A stretch of DNA of 64,000 nucleotides from Spongilla lacustris (GCA_949361645.1 OX442415.1:26625092-26689091), one strand, 5' to 3'; shown: positions 48,720-61,400, counted from the first letter of the stretch. The notes: generated by a model from the letters alone, not told the origin. Numbers and translations are program-made.

Positions 48720-49345
48720 ATTGTTCTGAATGCTCCTGCCACACGCCTCCCATGGTATTTACCTCCCCCCTTCCCAGATCACATGACGATTGGTGCAGTG
48801 TCACCTGTGCACACCAACTTTAATGATAGTACGTGATAGACTTTACACATGTACCAGCACAAGCAACAAACATACTCACCACAATCAGGCTTACAAATAC
48901 CCACACTATTACAGCAATCATAAACAACACACAAGGCTGGGCAGGGGGCTCAATCTGGAGATACACCCACATCTCCTTATGGAACAACCCCTGTGGAAAA
49001 ACCTCTAGCAGGAAAAAAAATCCACCATACATATTGGAGAAAAAACCTCTACATGTAGCACTGTGCCCAGCCACATACAATTTTGACCAAGAGTCTAACA
49101 GCTGCCGCCTTCTCTGTGCCCAGGGATCATCCACTGATAAGACACATACAGTGCTACCATTTGGCACCAAACAAAGAACAACCAAATATTAAAGTAATTA
49201 CTGGTGCCTACAAGTGTTGTGCATGCACAAATGCTTAGACTGAGCAACAGCCTCCAGCTACTGCTTTTACCTGGGCTGCCAGCTGCCACTTACAGCTGGC
49301 ACCGCCAATAACCAAGCGCAATACCACATTCTACATGTACCATCC
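48720..49345. repeat. Dispersed repeat B, copy 1
   Basis: Shares with 53490-54335, in the same order, CCATGGTA, CCTTCCCAGATCACATGACA-like, TTGGTGCAG, AAGGCTGGGCAGGG, CCCACATCTCCTTATG, TCCACCATACATA, AATGCTTAGACTGA-like, CTACTGCTTTTACC and GCCAATAACCAAGC. No coding support. Confidence 0.75.
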
Positions 49346-49853
49346 CCATGCAGTCAATAGTACTGGCCCTATTTAGGTGGGAACTCATTTACTGTCTAAT
49401 TTAATACTTCCAGATGACAGGAAATTGTATATTTAAATGGGTGGTGTATAATAGCTGCTTCCCATCCTAGTTTTATATAATTAAGGGTTCCTAAGTTATC
49501 AATGTTCAGTTCCATGTAGAATTGAACAAGCTTTTTTTTTTTCAAGCAGATTATCCCATATTCATTTGACAAAAACTGCTAAGACTGCAGGTCTCTAAGC
49601 GTGGAACACTATTTTTAACAGCATATACGACACTGTAATTTGTTTTTCGGTTTACTACCTGTAGTCCCCTTGTGATGAAGACATCATCCTGACCCTTCCT
49701 GCATGCACACACATAAATGCTTAGGGTACCGGTTTATAGTAGATAAATTTGCAAATGAAGTACCTGATGTTAACCAGTTAGTCCATTTCATACAAAAAGG
49801 TTGTATTACACTGCATCTGTCCATACACTACACACACACATGCATAAGTACTG

Positions 49854-49935
<82 letters not shown>

Positions 49936-50950
49936 CATGTAGTATCTCATGCTTACATACTGGCTTAAAAATTCATCACATTAGAGAGCTGTACATGTTG
50001 CATGAAAGAAATGACCGGCATTAGTAACACATGACATCAATTGGAACAGTTGACAACCCATTCGAAGCCCAGCGACAGATCATCCTTCGCACCATGTACT
50101 AATGAACTGCATGCCCACCCCATGAAAAGATACTTAAGTGATGTGTCACACCTTCCACCTCCCTCATATTGCTCATATCAGTTACCATGGCAACCTGATA
50201 AGGTCCTTGTGCTAGAATTGTCAGTGCTGTTGTTGTACACACTTTATAGACACATGTATAGAGAGAAAGGCAGGGGTGGGTAGGAAGAGGGAGAGGGAGG
50301 GAGGGAGGGTGTGGAGACTGTCACATTTGATCACATATGCACATGCTAACGTATGCCATTAAACAGAACGCTGACTGGCGATTAAATATTTTAGGTATTG
50401 GTAGGTTAAGACTAGAAACACATTATTAATCTTCACCAACACACGCACGCACACATTTGAAAATAGTATACTGTTTGTAGTATCGGGTACACACCACGAT
50501 ACAGAACGCAACAACTTATAAATTAATAGGTACACACGCCTACGCCTTGGACGTACGTATTCCGTGCAGAGGGGGCCGATTCCGGTCATTGGAGTCAGGT
50601 CGGTACTGCTTCCAGACCATTATTCCGTTGCAGATGGAGCATTTTTCATTATATTGATAAAGACGACGATACTTCATTTTTCATTTTTCAATACTTTGCG
50701 ACGCGCTGAATTTAGGCCACAAATTGAATTCCATCACGTGCAACATTGACAATCGAGCCCAAAAGGCCCTCCGTGTATAAATAGAAATACGAGAAAATAA
50801 ATTGTGGAAAAGTACACGGACCATACACGGACCCTGGTGCGGGTGCACGATAATATGAATGAACAAGTCATTACTCAATTTCCATTTACTTACTCCGCAT
50901 TTGAGACAATGAGGCCATGGTCTTTGAATTCGTATGCTCTTTCTGCAGGG
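49346..50950. other. Spacer with (CA)n microsatellite
   Basis: A (CA)n run lies at 49866-49934. No supported gene; several ORFs of 60-80 codons lack context. Confidence 0.4.
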
Positions 50951-50951
50951 G

Positions 50952-51308
50952 TTATTTTGATGATTTTCTTTGACCCTTTGGCGCGACTTTGCAAGTTTGT
51001 ATTGAAAATAAACTTCCTGGCTTGCACTGAGTCTTCAACTTCCTTTTTCTTGCTTGTTTTGCTGGGGTAGCTTCCATTGTTCCAGGAATCTGAAGCGGCG
51101 CTGACACATTCTCCACAAGGTTGATAACGCGCTCGACAGTCTATAAGGTGAGTGAGGCTGAGCCGCTGATAGTCTCAGACTGAAACAGAAATACCTGTGT
51201 CATGTTCACTTCAATAACTTCGTCGAGCTCATCTGACTCCAGACTTGAGTCACCCAAATAGTTGGAGTCGCTGGACTCGCACTTAACTAGTTCTGCGGCT
51301 TCTGCCAT
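50952..51308 (-). CDS. Small two-exon gene, acidic N-terminus and basic tail
   Basis: Exon 51308-51195 starts MAEAAELVKCESSDSNYLG and is Ser/Asp/Glu-rich, ending NMTQ at a GTATTT donor. Exon 51140-50952 (TVERVINLVENVSAPLQIPG, then KQARKRKLKTQCKPG) ends at TAA. Both junctions are phase 0, giving 100 residues. A second frame over the end continues SKKIIKITPAERAYEFKDHG, resembling the start of a BED/C2H2-like domain of hAT-derived proteins, so the stop may be a frameshift. Function unknown; KRKLK is a possible nuclear signal. Confidence 0.5.
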
Positions 51309-51985
51309 TGACTGCGATGGCAGTTCACAACGCAACCATTGTGCAAAATTTTTCTAAAAATCCGTTAGTTACACAAAAAAGCGGGCAACCTTTTATGTTA
51401 ATTTAAAAAAATCCAGATTAAATCCAAAAGCTAAATTCTACAAAAGAGGCCATAAAAATCCAAAAAAAAATCCGGATTTAGGCGGAGGGGCCAACTTGGA
51501 TTGTTTACCTACGTAACTTACGTCACCGTGCTATAAGTAACATGCTATAAAATTAATTATATATCACGTTATTGATGAACTCGTCCCAGCATATTATGAC
51601 GGTTAACAATACAGTACATGATCTATTAGACGCGCGTGACGTCAATCTCTATACCACATAAATAATCATCTTTTAAAATCAAACACGATTTGTGTAATTT
51701 GTTCGGCGGCTGGTGCGCCCCTATCGTCATTTTGGCGCCCCCTTTTTTAGGCCCGCGCCGCTGGGGGGCAATTGCCCCCCCCCCCCCCCCCCCTTCCCCC
51801 ACCTCGCCACTGCTGTGGGAGCATGTTTTGCCAGCTCATCTACCAGTGGTATCTATGCAGCTTATTATGAGTGTGTACACATGTTACGTGTGTGTGTATG
51901 TGTGTGTGTGTGTGCGTGTGTGTGTAACTGTGTGTGTACATGTGTGTGCGTGTGTGTGTCACTGTGTGTACATGTGTGTGTGTGA

Positions 51986-52024
<39 letters not shown>

Positions 52025-52268
52025 TGTGTATGTGGTACAGGTTTGTATTCATATCAGATTAAAAATAGCCCTAGTTTATATATAGGTGCCACCCCTCAAT
52101 GGAAATGGTGCCAATTACGTACGCTATGAATTTTTAATTACCCCCTGCATGGTGGTTCAAAATATAGCCACAATAGTTCATCTCATTCAGAGACTCCTCT
52201 TCCCCCTCCCACTTCCCCTCCCTCCCTCTTCCCCCTCTCCTCCCTCTTCCCCCTCCCCACCACTCCAG
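51309..52268. other. Spacer with poly-C and (TG)n tracts
   Basis: Contains an A-rich stretch (51400-51480), a run of about 18 C beside CACCTCGCCACTGC (a likely decayed hAT end, 51776-51820) and a variant (TG)n tract (51888-52025). No gene. Confidence 0.45.
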
Positions 52269-52701
52269 TTGGAGCACTCCCAGCAGCAGGTCTTGAACCA
52301 TTCAGACCTTAAAATTAAGGCCAACCCGGAAGCCAGCAAAGTTAATCAAGGTAATGATAAGGTGCCCCTAATCTGACCTGCAACATCCTCTTCGATTTCT
52401 GACCTCATTTTATCACTTCTTGCCCGCTATCCTTTCATCCGTTCATACCTCCAACGATTTTCCCCTCCGTTTCTACCCCTCACCCCTCTCCTCCACACCA
52501 CCCCCACACACAACAGAGTGTCTTTCCCTCGAGGCTCAGGCATCACTTTATCAATCAAAGATGGCTGCCCACCAGAAGGTGAGGTCGTGGGATCACATGA
52601 CCGAGTCACATGACTACATGCACCTTCCCCTTTGTTTGCAGGAGATACAGAAGCTAGGGAAAGCAAACAGGAAGTTGAAAGATGAACTATTAGCCCTACA
52701 G
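52269..52701 (+). CDS. Coiled-coil exons, partial gene
   Basis: Three exons join in phase: 52269-52350 (LEHSQQQVLNHSDLKIKANP...), 52517-52578 (ECLSLEAQASLYQSKMAAHQ) and 52642-52701 (EIQKLGKANRKLKDELLALQ), with GTAATG, GTGAGG and GTACAC donors. The heptad spacing of Leu/Ala and the charged residues predict a coiled coil. The next acceptor-ready segment (52807) reads VPNVLASCMDANSRF and stops, and belongs to a reverse transcriptase remnant. Upstream exons were not found. I cannot name the protein. Confidence 0.55.
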
Positions 52702-52748
52702 GTACACATATGTAAGCCTAGCCCCTACAGGTACACATATGTAAGCCT
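52694..52748 (+). repeat. 28-base tandem duplication of a splice donor
   Basis: CCCTACAGGTACACATATGT followed by AAGCCTAG occurs twice in tandem, so the donor after the third coiled-coil exon is doubled. Confidence 0.85.
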
Positions 52749-52806
52749 AGAAAATGAAAGTATGTTGTGAGAAGTATGTCCACTACACATGCGTACATTT
52801 TTGCAG

Positions 52807-52990
52807 GTGCCAAATGTTTTAGCAAGCTGCATGGATGCCAACAGCAGGTTCTAGCAGATATAGGGCTCACTGAAAAGTCCAGACATCTCACTACATTTCT
52901 TCTGACATCTTTTGGACGTTACCATTTGGGGTATCAAGCGGGCCAGAAATGTTCCAGGAAAGAATGAGCCAGATCCTAACTAAGTGGACT
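52807..52990 (+). pseudogene. Gypsy-type reverse transcriptase remnant
   Basis: Frame fragments read in order KLxxxDANSRF, LTEKSRHLTTF, TSFGRYH and PFGVSSGPEMFQERMSQIL. These are the palm motifs of LTR-retrotransposon reverse transcriptase (..DAxSGFxQIPL..SRHLTTFxTPFGRY..LPFGxSSAPExFQ..). Several frameshifts occur within 180 bases. No LTRs were seen. An AATAAA lies at 53110. Confidence 0.75.
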
Positions 52991-53489
52991 AGATTGTTTT
53001 TTGCTAGTCTGGGTTTTATAGTTCTGTTGAGTTTTTGTTGATATCCCAAGGCGGCATGTTTATTGTATTATATTCATCAGTCAGGTAACCATCGCCCCCA
53101 TGTGAATCTAATAAACACATACTGTGGGTACATGTGCCTATTTCTTGCACAATGTGGGCAAAGATGCAAAGGAACATGGCGAAAGGTTACTTGCAGTGTT
53201 GCAGCGAATTTGGGATGCTAAGGCGACCTTGAATCTAGAGAATTGTGTGTTTCACCCGACAGTCATCAGTTAGGTTTAGTTAACCAAGAGGGTTATCTTA
53301 AAGTAATTTTTTCTGTACGCGACTGATACGTACGTATATGTAATAACAACAATTCTACTCTTGGACTTTTAAGGTACAACTTTTCGCAGTGTAGGACTAT
53401 ATTACAGTTTTCTTTATTATTCAACCCTCGTTTCCCTGCATATTGCTTTGTGTTAAATAACCAATGATGTAATACATGTAGTCACGGGA

Positions 53490-54335
53490 TTTGTACCTCT
53501 CGCCACATGCCTTCCATGGTACGTATACCCCCTTCCCAGATCACATGACAATTGGTGCAGCGTCGCCTGTGCACGCTAACTTAATAATAGCACCTGATAC
53601 ATACATGTATACATGGACCAACATCAACCACATGCAACAACCACATTCCAGCACAACGAACAACAATCCACATATATACACCTCCACAACATCCCAACAT
53701 CACATACAACAAAACAATACACAATGCACAATCACACAAGTGACACAACACATAAGGCTGGGCAGGGAGCTCAAACATACACCTATATAATTGTTAAAGA
53801 GATGTGCCCACATCTCCTTATGTAAAAACCCCATGCAGTGGAGTGAATAGGAAAAAATCCACCATACATAAACCAGCCACATACCATACAACATCGAACA
53901 CATTTTAAAAACAGTCCAACAGCTGCAGCCTTCTCTCAAGTTCTATGTGCTCAGGGATCATCTGCCATCGGTCAAGGAGTCTGCTCTTGTAATAATTACA
54001 CTGTGTAAAAAGGGTTGTTATACACTGTGTATAACATCAATTAGCGGTGTATAACATTGCGTATTGAGACGTTATACACACGTATACGCAATAACGTTTA
54101 TATATACACTGTTATACAGTAGTGTATAACAATACCTTTTTCATAGTGTATAAGACACACACAATGCTACAAAAAAAAAACAAAAAATTCTGGTGCTTGT
54201 ACGTTATGCCGTGCACGAACGCTTAGACTGACTCGTGAACTACGGTCTCAGTCCAGCAACTGCTTTTACCAGTGCTGTCAGCTGCACCCGCGCGCGCCAA
54301 TAACCAAGCACAACTCCGTCTATGTACCACTTAAA
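53490..54335. repeat. Dispersed repeat B, copy 2
   Basis: Direct-orientation relative of 48720-49345. It contains an extra internal part with TATACACTGTGTATAAC palindromes (54000-54150). Confidence 0.75.
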
Positions 54336-54493
54336 TACGAAAACATCGATCATTATATTGTTGTTTTACAAAACGTCACATCATGGTAAAAATTGTGCGC
54401 TTGTGCGAACTTTATAATAAGTTATTAAAGCACCCAGCTCTGATACAATTATTACACACACATGCACAGTTGATAAGTCACGAATCCGCGTTG

Positions 54494-54769
54494 TCATGAT
54501 TTGACCGCCCACTCAATTATGGGCTCTACCAGGCATTCGGATACTTGCTGACCTAAACGATCTCCCAGTATGACACTTGCTGTGTATTGCCCGAATTGTT
54601 GTCCGCCAATCCGACCGCCAATGTTGCCTCCGATCCAGGAGAGTAGAAAAGAAAAGCCCATCTTAATCGCAATACATTTTGCTGATCTTCCTTTATCCCA
54701 TTCACTGTACCCTTCATACAACGCGATGCAAATAGGGAATACTGTATTAACAGCGGCGACTGCGGCCAT
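54494..54769 (-). CDS. Small glycine-zipper membrane-type protein
   Basis: A single open frame of 91 residues starts MAAVAAVNTVFPICIALYEG. It has a charged patch (SEWDKGRSAKC) and then FLLSWIGGNIGGRIGGQQFG, a run of GxxxG/glycine-zipper spacing typical of helix packing in membranes. It ends LVEPIIEWAVKS before TGA. No family is recognised. No intron is needed. It could be a chance ORF, but its composition and the Gly periodicity argue for a real protein. Confidence 0.5.
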   Translation of the reverse strand: MAAVAAVNTVFPICIALYEGYSEWDKGRSAKCIAIKMGFSFLLSWIGGNIGGRIGGQQFGQYTASVILGDRLGQQVSECLVEPIIEWAVKS

Positions 54770-54931
54770 AAAGTGACTGCTTGTCCAAACTATTTTTGAA
54801 AAAAAAATAGCGTCATTGTGACGTTTGGGGGGAGGGGTTAAAGACGCCTTTACACAATTATTGTCCGTTATGCATGGGCTGCTCGTACCCAGACCTAAAT
54901 GTACGCAACGATGATCATCGCTTACACGACG

Positions 54932-56289
54932 CAGGGGCGGATACAGGATTTTGTGTTAGGGGGGCATATAGGGATGGGGATGGGGGCGTGCCCCTCCGAA
55001 CTTGCCAGGGTGTCTGGGAAAGCACAGTAAGCACCATCATCTCCGCCCCAAAACCCTAGCCACTGGTGTTTTTTTTTGTTTTTGCACTTTTGGAAGTTAT
55101 AAAACAGGTATTCACAGATACAAATGATTAAACTGAGATACCTATAACAGTCACACTTCACAAATAGGGTCAATTAGAAGCATCCTCCGAGGGTATTTTC
55201 GACTATAGCTGTCAATGATAGCATCAATATTAAGTTCAATATCTTTGTGCACATACAATAACATTAACGCATTAAATCTGTGTTATATCTCCCATAGTGC
55301 TGCGATAGACATTTTAAATAAATCTCAAAGAGGAATTAGCTCTTTCCACTCCACTTGATGTTACAGAGGTCAATAGCAGTAGCTTAATGATAGTTGTAAT
55401 ATTTGGGAACATGGTAGGGGATGCATTTCTGTCTGCTACGTACGGTTGGACAGGAGAGTTTGGTTTAATAGGGGAATTATTCCACATGGTTTTCCAAAGC
55501 GCAATCTCTTGATGAAATGCTTGTGGAAAAGGCAGATCATCACTATAAAACTTGTATAGGTCGTCTGCAACGATAGTCTCTTCATCATCTTTGAAAAGAT
55601 GCGAAGGAGTTAAACATGCTCGTAAATCTTGAATAGTTAGATCAGAAAATCGAAGATCTAATTGCCGAATGAGACAATTCAAATATGGAATAAAAACAGC
55701 CAATTTAAAATATTCTTTTGGTGATCTAGCAGGAACATTGTTCCGCTGTGTTTGTCTTCCACATATTCTAGGTACATCAAGGGTGTCCATGCATACCTGC
55801 ACTCCTAACATATTTCCATACATGCACTTTATCAAATTCAATGTCATCATTCCTTGTAGCAATGATCTTAGACTTAACTGTGCTAACCATTTGATGACCT
55901 TCCAGGACATCAAGTGTAGAACCCTGCAGCATTGAGCTGACGCTTGGCCCATGGGCTCCGCAGATCAAATACTTTCCTGACGGCAATTGAAATTGAAATT
56001 CGCAATGTACGAACTGAACGCTGAACGAATGTACGAACTAAACGCAGAACGAATGTACGAACTTAACACTGAACGAATGTACGAACTGAACGCCAATAGA
56101 AAAAGGGCCACGTGTCAGGGGTGATACTTAGCACGTACAACAGATCTAGCACCTGCAAGAGCTAAGACAGTGCGTGACATGTAATTAAATTCATTACAAT
56201 TGACAGGAGGCGTATCCTTATTAGTTAGGGGGGGGGGGTGGGCATAGGCCGGGTTTGCCCCCCCCCCCCCCCCCCTGTATCCGCCACTG
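54932..56289. mobile_element. hAT-type element remnant with transposase fragment
   Basis: The left end CAGGGGCGGATACAGGATTT with a G-rich run and the inverted right end CAGTGGCGGATACAGGGGGG match. Inside, on the minus strand, is a hAT transposase C-terminus. The poly-C/poly-G next to the right end is typical of this family in the window (32045-33145 is another member). No perfect 8-base duplication is visible. Confidence 0.75.
55314..55952 (-). pseudogene. hAT transposase C-terminal fragment (THAP12/PRKRIR-like)
   Basis: A 212-codon open stretch contains DVPRICGRQTQRNNVPARSP, then YFKLAVFIPYLNCLIRQLDL and DLPFPQAFHQEIALWK. Near the end comes SVTSSGVERANSSLRFI, the hAT dimerisation signature (T.sS..eRsFS.Lk.ik). 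The N-terminal zinc finger and DDE core are missing and the reading frame is lost just upstream. Not active. Confidence 0.8.
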
Positions 56290-57190
56290 CGACGACATCA
56301 TGTACTAATGGCACCAATAATTATTCCTATCGCCATATAGGATTTGACCCAGATCATGAATGTCATTAAAAAACGGGACCCGCTTCTAACAGGACTTCTA
56401 TTAATCGGATCGCTTAGCTCTTTGTCATCGTCGAACGCAGTCAAAAAAGACCAGTTTGTGGAGAACTAAATATTTGTCTAAACTCGTACCCAGTCCCACG
56501 TATTTCTCGTTCTTCTTCTTCTTGCCCCCCCCCCCCCCCCCCCCAAGGCTATGCTAGATCCGTCACTGGTAAAGTGAGTATGATAGTGCAGTAGTACACA
56601 GGGAGGATGACTGGCGTAACCTTGCGCTGCCTAATAACGCTCTGCATTCCGTGGACAAGTTCTAAACAATAACAGAGAAATGGATCAAATCGCGATGGAC
56701 GACATGTTGCTATTGTTACCGCCATGACCAATGACGTATTGGAAAACGCATGTAAACAACTGCCTCTCTGCTTCTACTGACACACTTAAAGTCTTTTGTT
56801 CTCAGCTCCTACGCATTTTTGCTCTGTGCTCGTGCACATTTATGCTCTCGGATCGTATCCATTTTTGCTGTCGGCTCGTACTCATTTTATCTTATAAATA
56901 ATTCATATTAGTAATAATCAATATTATTAATTTTATTTCAGACAATAAACGTAATATTAACAATAAACAAGGAATACATACATAGTAAGTATAGAATCCA
57001 TAATACCAGAGAAGAAATGAAATAAATACTTATCCTATGCCATCAGCCATATCCATAACACTCCTCCATCTGATAACAAACGTATTGATCAGAATCTCAC
57101 CACGCACGGTATAATGAAAAATTAGAACAAGCAACATAATCTAATGCCGTTCTCCAAGTGCTTAATACAGGAATATTGTGTTTGTCGTAT
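56290..57190. other. Spacer with another hAT-like terminus
   Basis: Poly-C at 56525-56545 followed by GCTAGATCCGTCACTGG resembles the right end of a third element. The CTCGTACCCAG word shared with the 3.1-kb element's TIR occurs at about 56486 (and at 54885). No gene. Confidence 0.4.
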
Positions 57191-57192
57191 CT

Positions 57193-57550
57193 CCAATTCC
57201 CTGTTCCCTTACATTTTACACCACCATTACCTTCAAATCGTATATACCGCTACCCTTCTGAGAGTAATGTTTTTATATCTTGTACAATATATTCTTCCTG
57301 AGAAACTGAAGTTATACATGATTTAAAGGCAATGGTGGTGTACAAAGGAAGGAAACAAGGGTACGGCATCGATACGATAACATCATATTTCTATATTTAG
57401 CAACGTAAAATGTAAACGTCTGCAAAAGTGCTAATTATGTTTTCATATTGTTGCCAAACCCTTGATTCCTTCTATATTACACCATCATTGCCTTCTAATC
57501 CTATATATACCGCTAACTTTCTCAAGAGAGAACATTTGTTTAAATATCTT
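57193..57550. repeat. Half-elements of the 35.6-kb palindrome family
   Basis: GTTCCCTTACATTTTACACC...CCTTCAAATCGTATATACCG at 57200-57280, its inverse at 57325-57362, and a third half at 57460-57550 (CCTTGATTCCTTC...AATCCTATATATACCGCTAA). Confidence 0.75.
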
Positions 57551-58427
57551 AATTGTAGAAATAAGTGGTATTTATGCTGCAATAAGGAATAGACTGACTG
57601 TTGCATACTAATATTAATATTATAGTGCAGTAAACACGATGTAATTCATTTCTGATAGATCTAACCCAAACCTGATTTCTAAATCAGAAAATACCCCTTG
57701 CTGAAAGGACTAGTTCAATTTTTTCTCTCTCCATATATTTCCCAAACTTCTCTATTTCGTTTACCAGTATTAGCAACTTTTTTAGCCACGAAGAACTGAC
57801 TTGGTACATGTACGATCGCAGATGCGCAAAAAAGGATAACTCCGTTAACACCGTATTGATTTGTCGTACACAATAAAGATCTAGTCTGCCTCCACGCAGC
57901 TAAGACTTACAACATACTCTACATGTCCACAATTATAAACTACATGCGTAGTATGCATCTTCTGTCAACAATCTCCATCATCATTGTCCAACTACAGGCC
58001 TATTAGCAAGAGGAGCACTTATCGGTACGTGAGCAGCACAAGTGACCCTTTTATATGAAGTGCAGCTTCATATATCTGCTGATGAAGCACTGTAGAAAAA
58101 AAGGTCAGCTATATTATTAGTTTGTTCCAGCTTGATACTTCATAGTTTTTTTATTTTAAATTCCTGAGATTAGTGTTACAGTAGTTATATGCCATGAGGT
58201 GTACACTGGACTTGCAGCAGGTATATTCTAAGATCAGACAATCCAGACCTGTCTGTATTTTATCACTGGTTACTGTATCATGGAGATGATTCACACATGT
58301 ATAATGCTGGGTGTATCTGCAGAATTAAAAGTTTCAAGTCATTTATTAGAAACAAGACATCCAGTTACTTACCATTATTACTGCCACACAAGTATCTAAT
58401 TTCAATGGATCTAGACAGATCAATGTA
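57551..58427. other. No gene seen
   Basis: AT-rich spacer between the half-elements and the 3' end of the Death-domain gene. Confidence 0.4.
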
Positions 58428-61400
58428 TTACATTCTGGACAAGGCATTTGCCAGTGCCTCCCAGGATGCCTTTGTATTTTTCATCCAAGAATTTCAAGTG
58501 TTTGGCGCTTATAGTTAGCGAAATCACAGCGAATATTTTGAAGTTTACTGTCTAGTATGCCTAGTTCTGTGCCAAGTTGCCACAAGTCACCAGAGCATTC
58601 GACCAATGCTTGCTGGAGTGTCCTGAGATCAAGTGAAGTCTTGCTGCAAACCTGTGAAGCTGCTTCCACTAATGTTGTTTTTTTTTGTTTAATGCATGCT
58701 ACTAATCCAAGAGAAGTTACTGTAAATGCACTATACAACATTATGATGTGAATTTGTAAATCCTAGGCCTGAAACTGGCTGCCTCACCAGGTTTCCTAGA
58801 GTGTCATTTTTAGAATTCAAATGCAATGTACGAACAAGTAAACATCATTTTCAAATTTGAATAAAAAACCTTCCCCACCTTGCACATACTTATTATCCAT
58901 ATCTGTCAAGTGCAGCCTGTATTTGCTTTCAATAGAATTAGCCAAGGTCTCGTATCCCAATATGGACAGAGAATTTAACAATGTTTTCCATGTTTCTGGT
59001 GTTCCTTTTGCATGTTCCATCCAATAGATGAGCATTTCATGTTTCTTGTGTGTGCAGCTGCTTCTTTCCCCACTGTCAATATCGTCTAGAACATGGACTG
59101 GCACATCTAACTGAACACCTAAGAAGTACCATACTTCACCAGAAACATCAGCAAGCTCCTGTTCCAGTGTGCCTATATCTATTCTTGTTTGGCCATCCAC
59201 AGATGATATATATGGACCTGTTTGTAATAAGGGAAGCAGTTTCAACTTAAATACTCTAACATGTATTATAACATGTGTAAAAAAATAAAAACAACTCTTA
59301 TTGGTTCCTATGGCTTAAGAAGAAAAAAAAAACGAATCAAAGCTTCCCCTTTCTATTGAAATTAAGACATTTAATTTTAAAGTTGTAAACAGTTTGTACA
59401 TTGCTGGGATTATCAATATATGCATATTCCACATTTACTGGCTTTATACATTTTCTGGTTGATATGTACTTACATGTACCTTCCACTGAAACCTGCAAAT
59501 GCTTTTGAGTTTCTTCTTTACACCTTTTTTGCTGTGGTGATTGAAACCACTTTAGCTGGTGCTTTTTCAATCTTCCACTTTGTTCACCTATAACACTGCA
59601 CTTCCACATGTACTCGTCCCTTGATGCTCCATGATGGCTTAAAGAAAATGATATCACTACAGCAAGATGAGGACCGTCTGAGGTACTCTTTTCCAGCACA
59701 TAAAAATGCTTCTTCAAAATGAATGCCATCATACTTAAGTTCACTACATGCACTCTTGATACCACTAATTACACAATCTTTGATCTCTTTGTACATGTAG
59801 CTTACAAATGAACCAGAGGCTTCAACTTCAATATGAGAAAACTTATTAGCTAGTGTTATGATTGCTGGTGTTCCTTTTTTGCTCAAATGAGACGTAGTTA
59901 CGGTACAGATTTTTTGGTTTGCCTCTCACCAAGCACACCTTCCAATGTTTTGCCAGAAGTTGAGCAACGAGACAGCAAAACAGACCACCAGGAATGCAAC
60001 CAATGGTGGGTCTGATTATCAAAGAGGTACAATTTGTTTGGAACTGAGGTACATGTTCATCCAAGTGAGGAAGTAGAGATGGCATCAAGTATTCTTTTTC
60101 AGAAATCATGGCAACAGCACCTCGACTGATCAGCAACTTCAAAAGATCGTGTGGTGTGAAAAGACCCTCTGAGTAATGCTTTGGGAACTTTTTTAAAAGT
60201 TCCACAGAAAATAACCCCCAATCTCTAACCTTGATCAGCTCACACTCAGCTGGGAATCCTTCATCTGGATCATTCTTAAGCTTCTGCTGATACAATACTA
60301 CTTCTGTTATTTTGCCTAGGACCACCTGTGGGTTACATAAAACAATATGAGGAAGAATGTTTGGGTAATATAACAAAACATTCTGTTGGACTAGGTGTTT
60401 CATAGCAGCTTCAAATGCACCTCCCTCAATGTGCAACCTCTTAGCACACACTTTGCACTCTAAGCACTCCATCATGTGCTTGGGATGACCTTTGGAGAAG
60501 AATTTCTAGTCCAAACCATGCAAAAGGCATCTTTTCTGATGGTGATGGTGGCAGGGAGATGATTTTTTCCCTTAGCATATGGGCAGTACATATGTCATCA
60601 TCTTGGGGAGTTTTACTATTTACAGCAAATATCAGTTCTTTTAATCCTTCTCCTTTGTAGATGGCATTAAAGCAGTTTGGACTTAACATTTTCTTGAGTT
60701 TCTCATTCTTCTCATTCGGGGATTCTGTACAGAGTTGTTCAGCATCACGATGTGCTCCTACGATGAAGGTGTAAGGGCTAGGATACTGTGAACATATTGC
60801 TCCAAGATAATCCTGAAAGATTTGTTCATGAGACAGAGGTGATTGGTATGGTTTTCCAATCTGCTTGCCACCTGGTGCAATGTACTGAACAACTGGATGA
60901 TGTGATAATTTGTCTGAAAGCTTCAAAACGAATATATTCACATTTGCATTTTGAATAAACAAAGGAACAATGTCATGAAATTGACCACCACTGTCAATGA
61001 GCTGAATCAATTTCCTACCAAATGTTTTCATGTCCTCTACAATACAAGGGATGGGAGAATAACTACAAATTATATTAGATTTACAATTCTTACGTGTTGA
61101 ATGATTGATGCAATGAATAAGCTCTTTTTCCAAAACTAAAATTTCATCTCGTTGGTTGGTATCACCATCAGCAGACCCATCTGAGTGATTAAGAGGTACA
61201 TTGTCAGCAATTGTGGCACTGACCAATGATATTGATGATGCCTCGACTGGATCACTTCTGATGGTTTCACCAATAATATTCAATAGGGCATGGCCATCCT
61301 CAACAGCAAACCAGTCATCCTCCTCTTTTCCAGCCACATTAAGCATTTGAAATGAGATGGCCCGAACAGCATTGTCAGCTAGTCCTGTGCTAATGCGTTG

